A stretch of DNA of 64,000 bases from Flavihumibacter cheonanensis (lineage in GTDB: Bacteria; Bacteroidota; Bacteroidia; Chitinophagales; Chitinophagaceae), in contig NZ_JAKRWF010000002.1 in the NCBI RefSeq assembly GCF_022352215.1, forward strand, positions 310,001 through 374,000, read 5' to 3'. Made by a program: the position numbers and the translations under genes. The notes beneath the pieces were generated by a model. That model made no database searches, was not told where the DNA came from, and saw nothing but the letters and a program-made list of their open reading frames with translations. Of this stretch, positions 6,581 through 15,573 are shown piece by piece. The number at the start of each line of letters is the position of its first letter. Positions within the stretch are counted from its first letter, which is position 1.

Positions 6581-9500
6581 CTACGAGAACAAGTACTCCA
6601 CATCCTCCCTTGTCAGATTTTTCACAAAGCCTTCATCATCGGCAATGAGATCACGCGCCAGTACTCTTTTCCGCTCCTGCAGTTGCAGGATCTTATCCTC
6701 AATGGTATCCTTACAGATCATCCGATAGGCGAATATGTTCTTAGTCTGCCCAATCCGGTGCGTCCGGTCAATGGCCTGTTGTTCCACAGCCGGGTTCCAC
6801 CAGGGGTCTACAATATATACGTAATCCGCGGCCGTCAGGTTCAGACCCACACCACCTGCTTTTAAAGAAATCAGGAAAATCCTGCATTTGTCGTCGTTCT
6901 GGAAACGCTGGATGGCTTTCTCCCGGTCAATAGCAGATGTGCTTCCATCAAAATATTCATATTCCACTTCCAGTTCCTTCAGCTTCTGCCGGATCAATGC
7001 CAGCATCCCCAGGAACTGAGAAAAAACCAGGGCCTTGTGGTTACTGATGTTTTCCGTGATCTCGCGACCCAGTTCTTCCAGCTTGATCGAATGATTCTCA
7101 AATTTCTCCTGCTCATTCAAAATGGCCGGTGAATCACAGATCTGGCGGAGTTTCATCAATCCCTGCAGGATGGTCAGCTGCGATTTCTGCATACCCTGGG
7201 ATTCAATCGTACCCAGGATCTTATCGCGGAAATCATTCCGGTAAGCATCATAAATCCGCCTTTGCTCCTCTTCCATTTCACACCAGAGGATGGTTTCGGT
7301 TTTTTCCGGAAGATCCTTGGCTACCTGCTCCTTGGTTCTGCGAAGGATAAAAGGGAAAAGGATTTTACGCAGGTGATCTTTCCGGTCCTGCTCCCCAAAC
7401 TTATCAATCGGGATTGCAAACTCTTGCCGGAAAAATTCCATACTACCCAACATGCCCGGATTCAGGAAGTTCATCTGGGCATAAATATCAAAAGTGTTGT
7501 TCTGCAAGGGAGTACCGCTCATGCACAACCGATGACGGGCCCTCAGAAGAGAAGCGGCCTTGGTTACCTTGCTGGAAGGATTTTTAATTGCTTGTGACTC
7601 ATCCAGTACCACCGCATCAAACTCCATTTCCACCAGCATTTTGATATCACTACGCAAAGTGCCATAGGTAGTGATGATCACATTCTTGTTTTCCAGCAAG
7701 GCTTTGTTCCGCGTACGCTCTCCGCCATGATGTATATGATAGGTGAGTGTTGGAGTAAATTTTTTGATCTCGTTTTCCCAGTTGAACATCAGGGTAGTCG
7801 GACAAACTACCAGCGCTTTCAGGCGTTGATGCGTATCGCGGTAATGCTGTAAAAAACTCAGGGCCTGTATAGTTTTACCCAAACCCATATCATCTGCCAG
7901 GATCCCACCCCAATTCACTTCACTCAGGTAATTCAACCATTGGAAGCCGAAGGCCTGGTAGGGACGCAGAATAGGCTCCAGGTGCGCTGGTGGATCCACT
8001 TCACGGATGCTTTTGAACCCACGCAGGCGGTCGTATTTTTCTTCCAACTGTACAAAGAGTTCTTCTTCATTCCGCTCATTGTACAATTCATCGATCACAC
8101 TCATGTGGTATTTCGACAACCGCAGGTTCTGGGCCTTGCCTTCACCTATTCTGAACAGCAATGAATAACGTTTGATCCATTCCTCAGGAAGAATACCCAA
8201 TGAACCATCATCCAGTTGCACAAATTGCTGCTTGTTGGCGAGAGCACGCTTCACTTCTGCCACTGTCACTTTCTGATCGCCAAAAAGAATATCCACCTTG
8301 GCATCAAACCAATCGGTATTGCTGCTGATTTGAATACGTGTCTGTGGCTTGGCTGTATTGAACCGGAAATTCTTTAATGCTTCAAATCCATACACCGGAA
8401 TCTTCATCTCATTCATGGCATCCACGAAGAGGAAGAACCAGTTGTTGCGCAACACATCGGCGCCTTTGAGTACCAGGTTCTGGGAGCCATCCGGACGAAT
8501 AAAATTAGAGTGAAGCGCTTCGAGTTTGGAAAGAAACTGCTGCTCCACTTCCTTGTTACGATGTACGATCATCACCTTATCGCCATCCGGCACTACGATT
8601 TCATCCTTATCACCTGGCTTGGTTTCATAGCCCTTATAACTGAATATGGGCTGGAACACCAGGTATTCCCCCTTCTCCTGCAGCATCAGACGACGCTCGG
8701 GATCTCCATCTTTATAAGAAGAAATCAGGGAAGGATCAAAATCAACATGGTATTGTTTTGCCAGTGGCAGCACCATCTGTTTCAATTGCACCGGCCATAC
8801 GGATTTGGCAATCGTAATGGTTCCTTTCGGCATGAAGGTCTCCACTACATTTACATCCTCTTCACTGCGCCAGGTATAAATATGGTCATTATAAAGGAAC
8901 AGCAGGTTGCTGTTGATTTTATTATCCGTGAGTTTTAATTCTGCTCCATTGATCTTTACCCAGCAGCTCAGTTCATACTGACGGTTTTTCAGTTGGACTT
9001 TGAAATAAGGCACCAACGGCTCAGTTACAATACCAATGGAAACCAGGCTTTCCGTTTTGAAGGTTTTGCCGGAAGACAAGAGATAAACAAAGGGGCTATC
9101 TGCCACATCATTCATCAGCTTTCGCAACTTAGGCTGCAAATATTCAACCACCAGATGTTTGGTTTCCGCAGGCAATTCTTCACTTTCGTGATGAATGATA
9201 TTTTCCCAGATACCGCTAAAGGGAGAATTTCGGTTAAGGTATTTCGTTAGTTCCGACTCCTGCATTCTGCGCAGTGCCGGAATCAAGGGGCGATCTGCTT
9301 CCGGATACAATTCCAGGTTTACATATTTGGAAAGATCCAGTTTCTCAACTTTTCCAAGGAAACGCTGCTGTAATTCTTCTGTTTCACCCTGTATGGCATC
9401 AACACTAAAACCCGGATAGGCTTTCTGGTGCAGGTTGATAACTACTCCAATACGCATGGCTGCGCCTGGTTCAACCTCTTCTGTTTCAACATCTGATAAT

Positions 9501-10348
9501 TCAGCTGCCGGCACCACCTGTTCCTGTGGTTTGGGGCGAAGGCCAGTTTGCAGAGGATTGATCCGCTTGATGGAAGTATCCAGTACGCGTAAGAAGGGTT
9601 TTCCTTCTTTATAGGCGAATTCGAATTTACCCTTCAAATCATCATTCAGACTGTAACCGTAGGCTTCGAGTAATTTGTTTTTTTCTTTATCCCAGTTGCG
9701 TATGGAGTCGAAGTAATTAGGGCCATAGGCATTCAGTAATTGAAGGAAAACAATCACTTTAGGAAGGCAAAGCGGATGTTTGGTATCTACATAATCACAA
9801 CTGGTATCAAAATTCCGTTCTTCATTTTTGCGGATAACAACTTTGTAAGTTGTGCCATCCAGGTCCACAGTTGCTTTCACCACTTCATCTGCAGCAGATT
9901 CAATATTGGCCTTATTGGTTCGCAGGTATTGCTCAGCAGCTGTATAGGTTTCCGGGCCGCTCAGGAGTTTGATCGTTTTCAGATCAATATTTTTCATCTT
10001 GATGACCGTATGCCGCTGGTCGTATTCTACTTCTTCCGCCTGTAGCAGGTTTTTGTCGAGCAGTTCCTGCAATTGAATTAAGGCGGCTGCTTCATGCCTG
10101 CAGATATCGCCCAGGTTATACGGACAACTGCATCGCACAGAAAGGGCTTTCGGATCAGCAAATTTTTGAACATATACTTTATAGAAAGTACTGTAGCTAT
10201 CATCTTTTACGCGAAAAGTCACGGAACCCAGCAATTCATCATATTCAACCAGCTCCACATATCCAATAGCATGAATCTTTTTTCCCCGGCGGATCACTTC
10301 ATCAGTACCATTCGTATAAACATATTTGATAAGGTGCGGTAAAGCCAT
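6581..10348 (-). CDS. SWIM zinc finger SNF2-type helicase
   Basis: 1255 residues. A SWIM zinc finger sits near residues 73-85 (CSCPYNLGDICRH, the CxCxnCxH pattern). The middle 600 residues are a lineage-typical region without clear motifs. The C-terminal third is a Swi2/Snf2 ATPase: Walker A DDMGLGKT near 821, motif II DESQ near 917, SGTPLQN, then the second RecA lobe with FSQFLGML, FDGSTS, LISLKAGGVGLNLTAADYV, DPWWNPAVEQQAIDRTHRIGQ. Such proteins move along or remodel DNA in repair or transcription; the precise role is unknown. A -7 box TACTTTTG (minus strand, 10392-10399) lies 43 nt upstream. Confidence 0.92.
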   Translation of the reverse strand: MALPHLIKYVYTNGTDEVIRRGKKIHAIGYVELVEYDELLGSVTFRVKDDSYSTFYKVYVQKFADPKALSVRCSCPYNLGDICRHEAAALIQLQELLDKNLLQAEEVEYDQRHTVIKMKNIDLKTIKLLSGPETYTAAEQYLRTNKANIESAADEVVKATVDLDGTTYKVVIRKNEERNFDTSCDYVDTKHPLCLPKVIVFLQLLNAYGPNYFDSIRNWDKEKNKLLEAYGYSLNDDLKGKFEFAYKEGKPFLRVLDTSIKRINPLQTGLRPKPQEQVVPAAELSDVETEEVEPGAAMRIGVVINLHQKAYPGFSVDAIQGETEELQQRFLGKVEKLDLSKYVNLELYPEADRPLIPALRRMQESELTKYLNRNSPFSGIWENIIHHESEELPAETKHLVVEYLQPKLRKLMNDVADSPFVYLLSSGKTFKTESLVSIGIVTEPLVPYFKVQLKNRQYELSCWVKINGAELKLTDNKINSNLLFLYNDHIYTWRSEEDVNVVETFMPKGTITIAKSVWPVQLKQMVLPLAKQYHVDFDPSLISSYKDGDPERRLMLQEKGEYLVFQPIFSYKGYETKPGDKDEIVVPDGDKVMIVHRNKEVEQQFLSKLEALHSNFIRPDGSQNLVLKGADVLRNNWFFLFVDAMNEMKIPVYGFEALKNFRFNTAKPQTRIQISSNTDWFDAKVDILFGDQKVTVAEVKRALANKQQFVQLDDGSLGILPEEWIKRYSLLFRIGEGKAQNLRLSKYHMSVIDELYNERNEEELFVQLEEKYDRLRGFKSIREVDPPAHLEPILRPYQAFGFQWLNYLSEVNWGGILADDMGLGKTIQALSFLQHYRDTHQRLKALVVCPTTLMFNWENEIKKFTPTLTYHIHHGGERTRNKALLENKNVIITTYGTLRSDIKMLVEMEFDAVVLDESQAIKNPSSKVTKAASLLRARHRLCMSGTPLQNNTFDIYAQMNFLNPGMLGSMEFFRQEFAIPIDKFGEQDRKDHLRKILFPFILRRTKEQVAKDLPEKTETILWCEMEEEQRRIYDAYRNDFRDKILGTIESQGMQKSQLTILQGLMKLRQICDSPAILNEQEKFENHSIKLEELGREITENISNHKALVFSQFLGMLALIRQKLKELEVEYEYFDGSTSAIDREKAIQRFQNDDKCRIFLISLKAGGVGLNLTAADYVYIVDPWWNPAVEQQAIDRTHRIGQTKNIFAYRMICKDTIEDKILQLQERKRVLARDLIADDEGFVKNLTREDVEYLFS

Positions 10349-10391
10349 TCATCGTTTTTTAAGTTATCCTGCTTGCGAACAGGCCAATCTG

Positions 10392-10475
10392 CAAAAGTAA
10401 CGGAAACTAAGGCAGATATCCATATTAAATATTCCCTATTACGGCACGGTATTCGCACTGGCATAGATAACTTTG
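10392..10475. promoter_or_regulatory. Divergent promoters for the SNF2 gene and the M28-PDZ operon
   Basis: TACTTTTG on the minus strand (10392-10399) faces the helicase. TAACTTTG on the plus strand (10468-10475) faces the peptidase, 21 nt before its ATG. Both match TAnnTTTG exactly; no good TTTG -33 element is seen for either. Confidence 0.5.
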
Positions 10476-10496
10476 TGCATTAAAGACTGAATTGAT

Positions 10497-12137
10497 ATGA
10501 ACTGGTTTCCCCGAATGCTGCTGACTGCCGGCCTGATCAGCACCCTTCCTGCCTTTAGCCAACGATTGAAAAAAGCTGAAAAAGTAGTGGTGGCGCAGTT
10601 GAAAGAGCATGTATATTTCCTGGCAGATGACCGCCTGGAGGGCAGAAGAGCTGGCTCAAAAGGAGAACAGCTCGCTGCTGATTATATCAAAAATCAGTTT
10701 AGCAATATCGGGCTTACACCCAAAGGAAGCCAGGGGAATTGGTTCCAGGAGTTTCCCATTTATGATGGCAAGGATTACAGCCAGGCATCCTACCTGTTTA
10801 TCAATGGAAATGAAATCAATAAAAAGAATTATTTCCCTCATCCGCTTTCACCTGAGCGAATGCTGGAAGCAATGCCTTCCATTGCACTGAAAGAAGCCGG
10901 AGTTCCCTGGTTTCTGGATTTTGGAGCAGAACTGGAAGCCAATAAATCCAATCCCCACTTCGACCGGGAAGCAGCCTTGTTGTCAAAAGTCAAACAGGCT
11001 GCAGAAAACGGGGCCACTGCGCTCATAGTTTACCATGATCCGGAGATGAAATACCAACCTAAGCAACGTGGCGAGGAGTTACCCATTCCTGTATTTTTCC
11101 TCAATAAAACAGAGGCTGACAAATACCTTCACGATGAAACCGATATGCTGGAGATCAAACTCAAAACCGGGTTCACCAAACTGGAACGTACCGGCCGCAA
11201 CGTGGTTGGATTTATGGATAATGGTGCCACACATACCGTGGTAATCGGGGCTCACTTTGATCACCTGGGTTATGGTGAAGATGGCAACTCGATGATTCGC
11301 CAGGAAAACCCCGGTCTTCACAATGGTGCGGATGATAATGCCAGCGGAACCGCTGCCCTGATTGAACTGGCACGGATGCTGAAAAAAGAAAAGAAAAATC
11401 CGTTCAACTACCTGTTCATTGCGTTTTCCGCTGAAGAGCTGGGCTTGTTTGGATCGAAGTATTTTACAGAGAATGCCACCATTCCACTTGCCAGCATAAA
11501 TTATATGGTGAATATGGATATGGTAGGCCGATTGAATGACAGCAGTAAAACACTGACAGTAGGCGGTTACGGAACTTCTCCAAGCTGGGGAAATACTTTC
11601 ACCTCGATTAGCGATAACCGTTACCTCAACATTAAATTCGACAGCAGCGGAACCGGTCCAAGTGATCATTCATCCTTTTACAGAAAGGATATTCCGGTGC
11701 TGTTTTTCTTTACAGGATTGCATACCGACTACCATAAACCTTCTGATGATGCTGATAAAATCAACTATACAGGTCAGCTAAGAATCATTCAACTGATCCG
11801 TAATCTCATCCAGGCTACCGGAGATCAACCCAAGCTTGCCTTTACGAAAACAAGAGAGCAGCAGATGGGTACTTCCACTAGATTCACTGTTAGTCTTGGT
11901 ATCATGCCTGATTATGCCTTCAGCGGAAATGGTGTTAAGGTGGATGGTGTAACAGATGGCCGGCCGGCTCAGAAAGCAGGTATCAAAGCGGGAGATATCA
12001 TCACGAAGCTGGGAGATATCACAATTGCCTCTATGGAGCAGTATATGAAAGCGCTGGGGAGTTTTAAGAAAGGCGACAAAACAACAATAATCTACCAAAG
12101 AGACTCAACAGAATATTCAGCATCTGTAGAATTTTAA
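10497..12137 (+). CDS. M28 family peptidase with C-terminal PDZ domain
   Basis: 546 residues; signal peptide to about SQ22. M28 zinc ligands are all present: H253 (GAHFDHLG), D279 (NGADDNASGT), E313-E314 (SAEELGLFGS), D341 (NMDMVGR) and H391 (GPSDHSSF), followed by the DYHKPSDDADKIN motif. A PA-like insert occupies about 95-235. Residues about 450-546 form a PDZ domain (GVKVDGVTDGRPAQKAGIKAGDIITKLGD) that probably binds substrate C-termini or regulates access. It leads a tight + strand run: the next gene starts 10 bp later. It is a periplasmic or secreted aminopeptidase. Confidence 0.92.
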   Translation: MNWFPRMLLTAGLISTLPAFSQRLKKAEKVVVAQLKEHVYFLADDRLEGRRAGSKGEQLAADYIKNQFSNIGLTPKGSQGNWFQEFPIYDGKDYSQASYLFINGNEINKKNYFPHPLSPERMLEAMPSIALKEAGVPWFLDFGAELEANKSNPHFDREAALLSKVKQAAENGATALIVYHDPEMKYQPKQRGEELPIPVFFLNKTEADKYLHDETDMLEIKLKTGFTKLERTGRNVVGFMDNGATHTVVIGAHFDHLGYGEDGNSMIRQENPGLHNGADDNASGTAALIELARMLKKEKKNPFNYLFIAFSAEELGLFGSKYFTENATIPLASINYMVNMDMVGRLNDSSKTLTVGGYGTSPSWGNTFTSISDNRYLNIKFDSSGTGPSDHSSFYRKDIPVLFFFTGLHTDYHKPSDDADKINYTGQLRIIQLIRNLIQATGDQPKLAFTKTREQQMGTSTRFTVSLGIMPDYAFSGNGVKVDGVTDGRPAQKAGIKAGDIITKLGDITIASMEQYMKALGSFKKGDKTTIIYQRDSTEYSASVEF

Positions 12138-12147
12138 TACATTACAC

Positions 12148-12582
12148 ATGAAATTAAAACTGGATGTTGCCGAAATGACCGAAGATTTTTTCGGTGACGC
12201 CCATTTACTAGGTATTGTGGCACCAGTTAGAGATTATCAGTTTTGCTGGCAACTCAACCGTCAATTCCATTTTAATTTCAGGGTCAATATCGGGCTGGAG
12301 ATCCAGCTGAATAAAAAAAACCGGAACTATTATTTTCCGGTTTACGAACACAAGGAACCTCAATTCTATCGAAATCATTACATCTACAAAAATCAGCACG
12401 ACGGAGAATATCTGTTGCCGGAATTCAGGCATCTTGATTTTCTCTGGCTGATTAAGGGAGATGAAGTGCCTTCTCAACTGATTGCAGACATTCAGCAGGG
12501 CATCCGGGGAATAACCGGGGTGCAGCTGGTGGTGGAACTAACCAATGAAAAGATCAAACACAAAGAACACCTGATATTTTAA
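12148..12582 (+). CDS. IPExxxVDY family protein
   Basis: 144 residues. The segment LPEFRHLDF (near 91-99) fits the family-naming IPExxxVDY motif with conservative changes. This small cytoplasmic family is almost confined to Bacteroidota and has no established function; in many genomes it lies beside pyruvate kinase, which is not the case here. It starts 10 bp after the peptidase gene and is followed after 1 bp by an acetyltransferase, so the three are probably one transcript. Confidence 0.8.
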   Translation: MKLKLDVAEMTEDFFGDAHLLGIVAPVRDYQFCWQLNRQFHFNFRVNIGLEIQLNKKNRNYYFPVYEHKEPQFYRNHYIYKNQHDGEYLLPEFRHLDFLWLIKGDEVPSQLIADIQQGIRGITGVQLVVELTNEKIKHKEHLIF

Positions 12583-12583
12583 T

Positions 12584-13228
12584 ATGGCCATCATCAGCCA
12601 ACTCAAGACTGCCTTAAAGCAATACGGATTCTTCAACGTACTCATCCTTGGTTTCACCAAAGTGCTGGAGAAATTTGGTTATTACAGGGATACCTATACG
12701 CTGTTTGAAAAAGAATTAGTCCAGTCTGAACCGGTTAAGCCATTAGCTGCCGGTTATTTTTATAAAGAATTGTCCGGGGAGCTACTGAACAACCTGAATG
12801 CCCCCTGGATCAGTCCTGAACAAGTATCCACATTTAAGTCGCGCTTATCAAAACCCGGTTACTTCGGATTGGGGATTTTCAAAGAAGGAACTTCAGAACT
12901 GGTTTACTATTTCTGGCTCAATTTTGAAAGAATTGAAATGCCGGAATACTTTGATCATTGCCACAGTCTCACCCTTGGCGCTATTGAAGCCTATCTCTAC
13001 GATGGATATTGTCATCCGGAACATCGCGGAAAAGGATTTCATGGTTTTGCAGCCCAAACGCTGATGAACCTAGCAAGAGCAGCTGGTAAATCAAAAATGG
13101 TGACAATCATCCGTTCCATAAACAAGGCTGCGATTGTTTCCCAGGAAAAAGTAGGTTTCCGGCCGGTCAAAGAAATCCGGTTTGCCGGTTTTCGTTCCAG
13201 TATATCCTGTACTGTGAGGAATTTGTAA
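12584..13228 (+). CDS. GNAT family N-acetyltransferase
   Basis: 214 residues. The acetyl-CoA binding motif A is visible as YCHPEHRGKGFHGFAAQTLMNLARAAG (near 145-171), matching the R/QxxGxG/A core, followed by the beta-strand TIIRSINKAAIVSQEKVGFR typical of the GNAT C-terminus. The N-terminal 120 residues are specific to this subgroup. The substrate is unknown. It lies 1 bp after the IPExxxVDY gene. Confidence 0.75.
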   Translation: MAIISQLKTALKQYGFFNVLILGFTKVLEKFGYYRDTYTLFEKELVQSEPVKPLAAGYFYKELSGELLNNLNAPWISPEQVSTFKSRLSKPGYFGLGIFKEGTSELVYYFWLNFERIEMPEYFDHCHSLTLGAIEAYLYDGYCHPEHRGKGFHGFAAQTLMNLARAAGKSKMVTIIRSINKAAIVSQEKVGFRPVKEIRFAGFRSSISCTVRNL

Positions 13229-13252
13229 CTTTCAGCAATCAAACTATTGGTT

Positions 13253-13486
13253 ATGTGGCAGGAAAAAGACAATACCCTCTATCAAAAATTCAGTTTTGCC
13301 GATTTTTCTGAAGCCTTTGCCTTCATGACCAGGGTTGCCCTGCTCGCTGAATCCATGAACCATCATCCCCGCTGGAGCAACGTCTGGAATACCGTGGAGA
13401 TCTGGCTAAATACGCACGATGCAGGCAATATCATAACTGATAAGGATCGCAAACTAGCAGCCGCCATTGATAAACTGGTAGCCTGA
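13253..13486 (+). CDS. phhB: Pterin-4a-carbinolamine dehydratase
   Basis: 77 residues from the ATG at 13253; the frame is open to a TTG at 13247, but the ATG fits homologues better. The catalytic segment AESMNHHPRWSNVWNTVEIWL with the paired histidines, then ITDKDRKLAAAIDKL, is the PCD/DCoH signature. The enzyme dehydrates 4a-hydroxytetrahydrobiopterin, recycling the cofactor of aromatic amino-acid hydroxylases; no such hydroxylase is in the window. Its stop abuts the convergent selD stop with no gap. Confidence 0.92.
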   Translation: MWQEKDNTLYQKFSFADFSEAFAFMTRVALLAESMNHHPRWSNVWNTVEIWLNTHDAGNIITDKDRKLAAAIDKLVA

Positions 13487-14542
13487 TCAGATCAGGTTCA
13501 CACGTTTCTCAGCAGCTTCAGTAAGCATCCCGATTGGTTCGAGGTAATTACCAAGTCCGTGTTGGCTTAACATTTCCTGCACCCGGCTTTTTTCTTCCGG
13601 AGCAGCAGCAATTAATAAACCTCCATTGGTTTGAGGGTCTGCCAATAATCCGGTTATAAAGTCATCTGGCTGTCCGGTTGAATTTTGAACTTTATGATAA
13701 TAACTTGCCGCATTTCGTTTGGTTGCGCCAGGCTGAATACCCTGCTCCAGGTAGAAGGTGGTTCCATCCAACAGAGGGATATCCTTCAGACGAATTTCAG
13801 CAGATAGTCCGGCTCCTTCAGCTACTTCAATTAAGTGCCCGAGTAATCCAAAACCGGTAACATCGGTCATTGCATGCACACTCTCCAGTTCTCCCAGTGC
13901 AGCACCCACTTTATTTAACTGGATAAGCTGATTCAATAATCCTGCATAATGTACCGGTGAGAGTTTCTTTCTTTTCTGCGCGGTAGACAAAATACCTGTT
14001 CCGATGGATTTGGTAAGGAATAACAAATCGCCGGGCTTCCCAGTATTATTTTGCTTGAGGTTTTGAATATTGACCAGGCCATTAACTGCCAGTCCGAATA
14101 TGGGTTCCGGTGAATCAATGCTATGTCCACCTGCCAACGGAATTCCTGCTTCTTCACAGATAGCTCTTGCCCCTTCCAGCACTTTATTTGCCAGCTCAGC
14201 AGGTAGTTTTTCAACCGGCCAACCCAGGATGGCAATAGCCAGTACCGGTTTTCCTCCCATCGCATACACATCACTGATAGCATTGGCAGAAGCGATTTTA
14301 CCAAAGTCAACCGCATCATCTACAATCGGCATGAAAAAATCGGTAGTGGAAATCAAAGCCTGGCCATTGCCAAGATTGTATACGGCTGCATCATCCCGGC
14401 TCTGGTTTCCCACCAGCAGGTTGGCGTTTGGCTGAGCAGGTCTGGCCTGGTGCAATATGGTATCCAATACACTGGGAGCAATCTTACAACCGCAACCGCC
14501 TCCGTGAGAGTAGGCTGTTAATGCGTAATCCGACAAGTTCAT
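13487..14542 (-). CDS. selD: Selenide, water dikinase (selenophosphate synthase)
   Basis: 351 residues. It makes monoselenophosphate, the selenium donor, from selenide and ATP. The glycine-rich N-terminal loop HGGGCGCK carries C17 and K20 at the same positions as in E. coli SelD; it has Cys, not selenocysteine. The AIR-synthase-like ATP-binding halves follow (DVYAMGGKPVLAIAILGWP, AGGHSIDSPEPIFGLAVNG, TDVTGFGLLGHL, LADPQTNGGLLIAA). It is last in the rho-mnmH-selD run, 6 bp after mnmH, and both selenium genes fit selenouridine tRNA modification without a selenocysteine system. Confidence 0.96.
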   Translation of the reverse strand: MNLSDYALTAYSHGGGCGCKIAPSVLDTILHQARPAQPNANLLVGNQSRDDAAVYNLGNGQALISTTDFFMPIVDDAVDFGKIASANAISDVYAMGGKPVLAIAILGWPVEKLPAELANKVLEGARAICEEAGIPLAGGHSIDSPEPIFGLAVNGLVNIQNLKQNNTGKPGDLLFLTKSIGTGILSTAQKRKKLSPVHYAGLLNQLIQLNKVGAALGELESVHAMTDVTGFGLLGHLIEVAEGAGLSAEIRLKDIPLLDGTTFYLEQGIQPGATKRNAASYYHKVQNSTGQPDDFITGLLADPQTNGGLLIAAAPEEKSRVQEMLSQHGLGNYLEPIGMLTEAAEKRVNLI

Positions 14543-14548
14543 AATGCT

Positions 14549-15568
14549 TTACTGATTGGTTAATAGTAATTGTGTAATTCGGTCCGGGTCAACTGATGCA
14601 GCTTCCAAATTAATTACGGTAGGTGCATCAGCAGGACGACTCAACAATCCCTTACGGTAAAATTTATCGTAATACTGAAGCAGGATCCGGAATGCTTCTT
14701 TAATATTATTTTCTACCAGGAAACTCACGGCTGTTTTAGTTTCCAATCCACCCAACCGTTTCTGGATCTTAAGTACAGCCTGTATCAGTTCCTCTTTAGT
14801 AGCAGTTCCATAGTCCTGCATGATATAGTTCAACCGCTCTTCAAATGGAATGTCAACAAAATAACAGGGAGCCATACGCATTTGTTGATAGTAGGGCTGG
14901 GGAATTAACAGGGATCCGATCCGCCAGCTTTCATCTTCCAGCCAGCAGGTCGCAGATCCGATTGCGCGAATGGCAGTACCCAACAAATTTTCAAACATTT
15001 CCTGGCTGGGCTGAGTGGGCAGTCCTATATGTCCAAAGGCGGATCCTTTATGATTGGCCAGTTTTTCCAGGTTAATAACGGGTTCGCCTAAGCGCTGCAA
15101 TTTTTCCAACACAGCTGTTTTGGCGCTGCCGGTATATCCTGCCAGAATTTTGATACTGGCGGGCAGCTGAAAACTTTCAACAATATATTGGCGGTAGGAT
15201 TTATATCCTCCCTGCAGTGTGAATACTTTGAATCCATAGAGATCCAGTAACCAGGCTACTCCGGCTGAACGCATACCCCCTCTCCAGCAATGAACCAGAA
15301 CGGTATCAGACTTTAATGCTTCAACCTGTTCCACCATTGCGCGCATTTTCGGGCCATAAAAATCCAGGCCGATTTTGATGGCCTGTTCCCGGCTTTCTTG
15401 TTTGTAGGCAGTACCTACCTGGGCGCGTTCTTCATCTGTAAATAACGGTAAGGAATAGGCGCCGGGGATATGCGCATGGGCATATTCACCCGGACTGCGA
15501 ACATCCAGTACAGGAAACCTGGCAGACAGCCCGAGGAAGTTGGAAAGTTCAATGGATTGAACTGCCAT
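14549..15568 (-). CDS. mnmH: tRNA 2-selenouridine synthase
   Basis: 339 residues. It exchanges sulfur for selenium at the wobble uridine of Lys, Glu and Gln tRNAs, using selenophosphate from SelD. The N-terminal rhodanese domain holds the active-site cysteine C94 in LVHCWRGGMRS. The C-terminal P-loop domain begins at about residue 140 with GYTGSAKT (144-151), consistent with the geranyl-transfer/ATPase half of the family. Length and domain order are standard. It starts 5 bp after the rho stop and is followed at 6 bp by selD. Confidence 0.95.
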   Translation of the reverse strand: MAVQSIELSNFLGLSARFPVLDVRSPGEYAHAHIPGAYSLPLFTDEERAQVGTAYKQESREQAIKIGLDFYGPKMRAMVEQVEALKSDTVLVHCWRGGMRSAGVAWLLDLYGFKVFTLQGGYKSYRQYIVESFQLPASIKILAGYTGSAKTAVLEKLQRLGEPVINLEKLANHKGSAFGHIGLPTQPSQEMFENLLGTAIRAIGSATCWLEDESWRIGSLLIPQPYYQQMRMAPCYFVDIPFEERLNYIMQDYGTATKEELIQAVLKIQKRLGGLETKTAVSFLVENNIKEAFRILLQYYDKFYRKGLLSRPADAPTVINLEAASVDPDRITQLLLTNQ

Positions 15569-15573
15569 GGTAT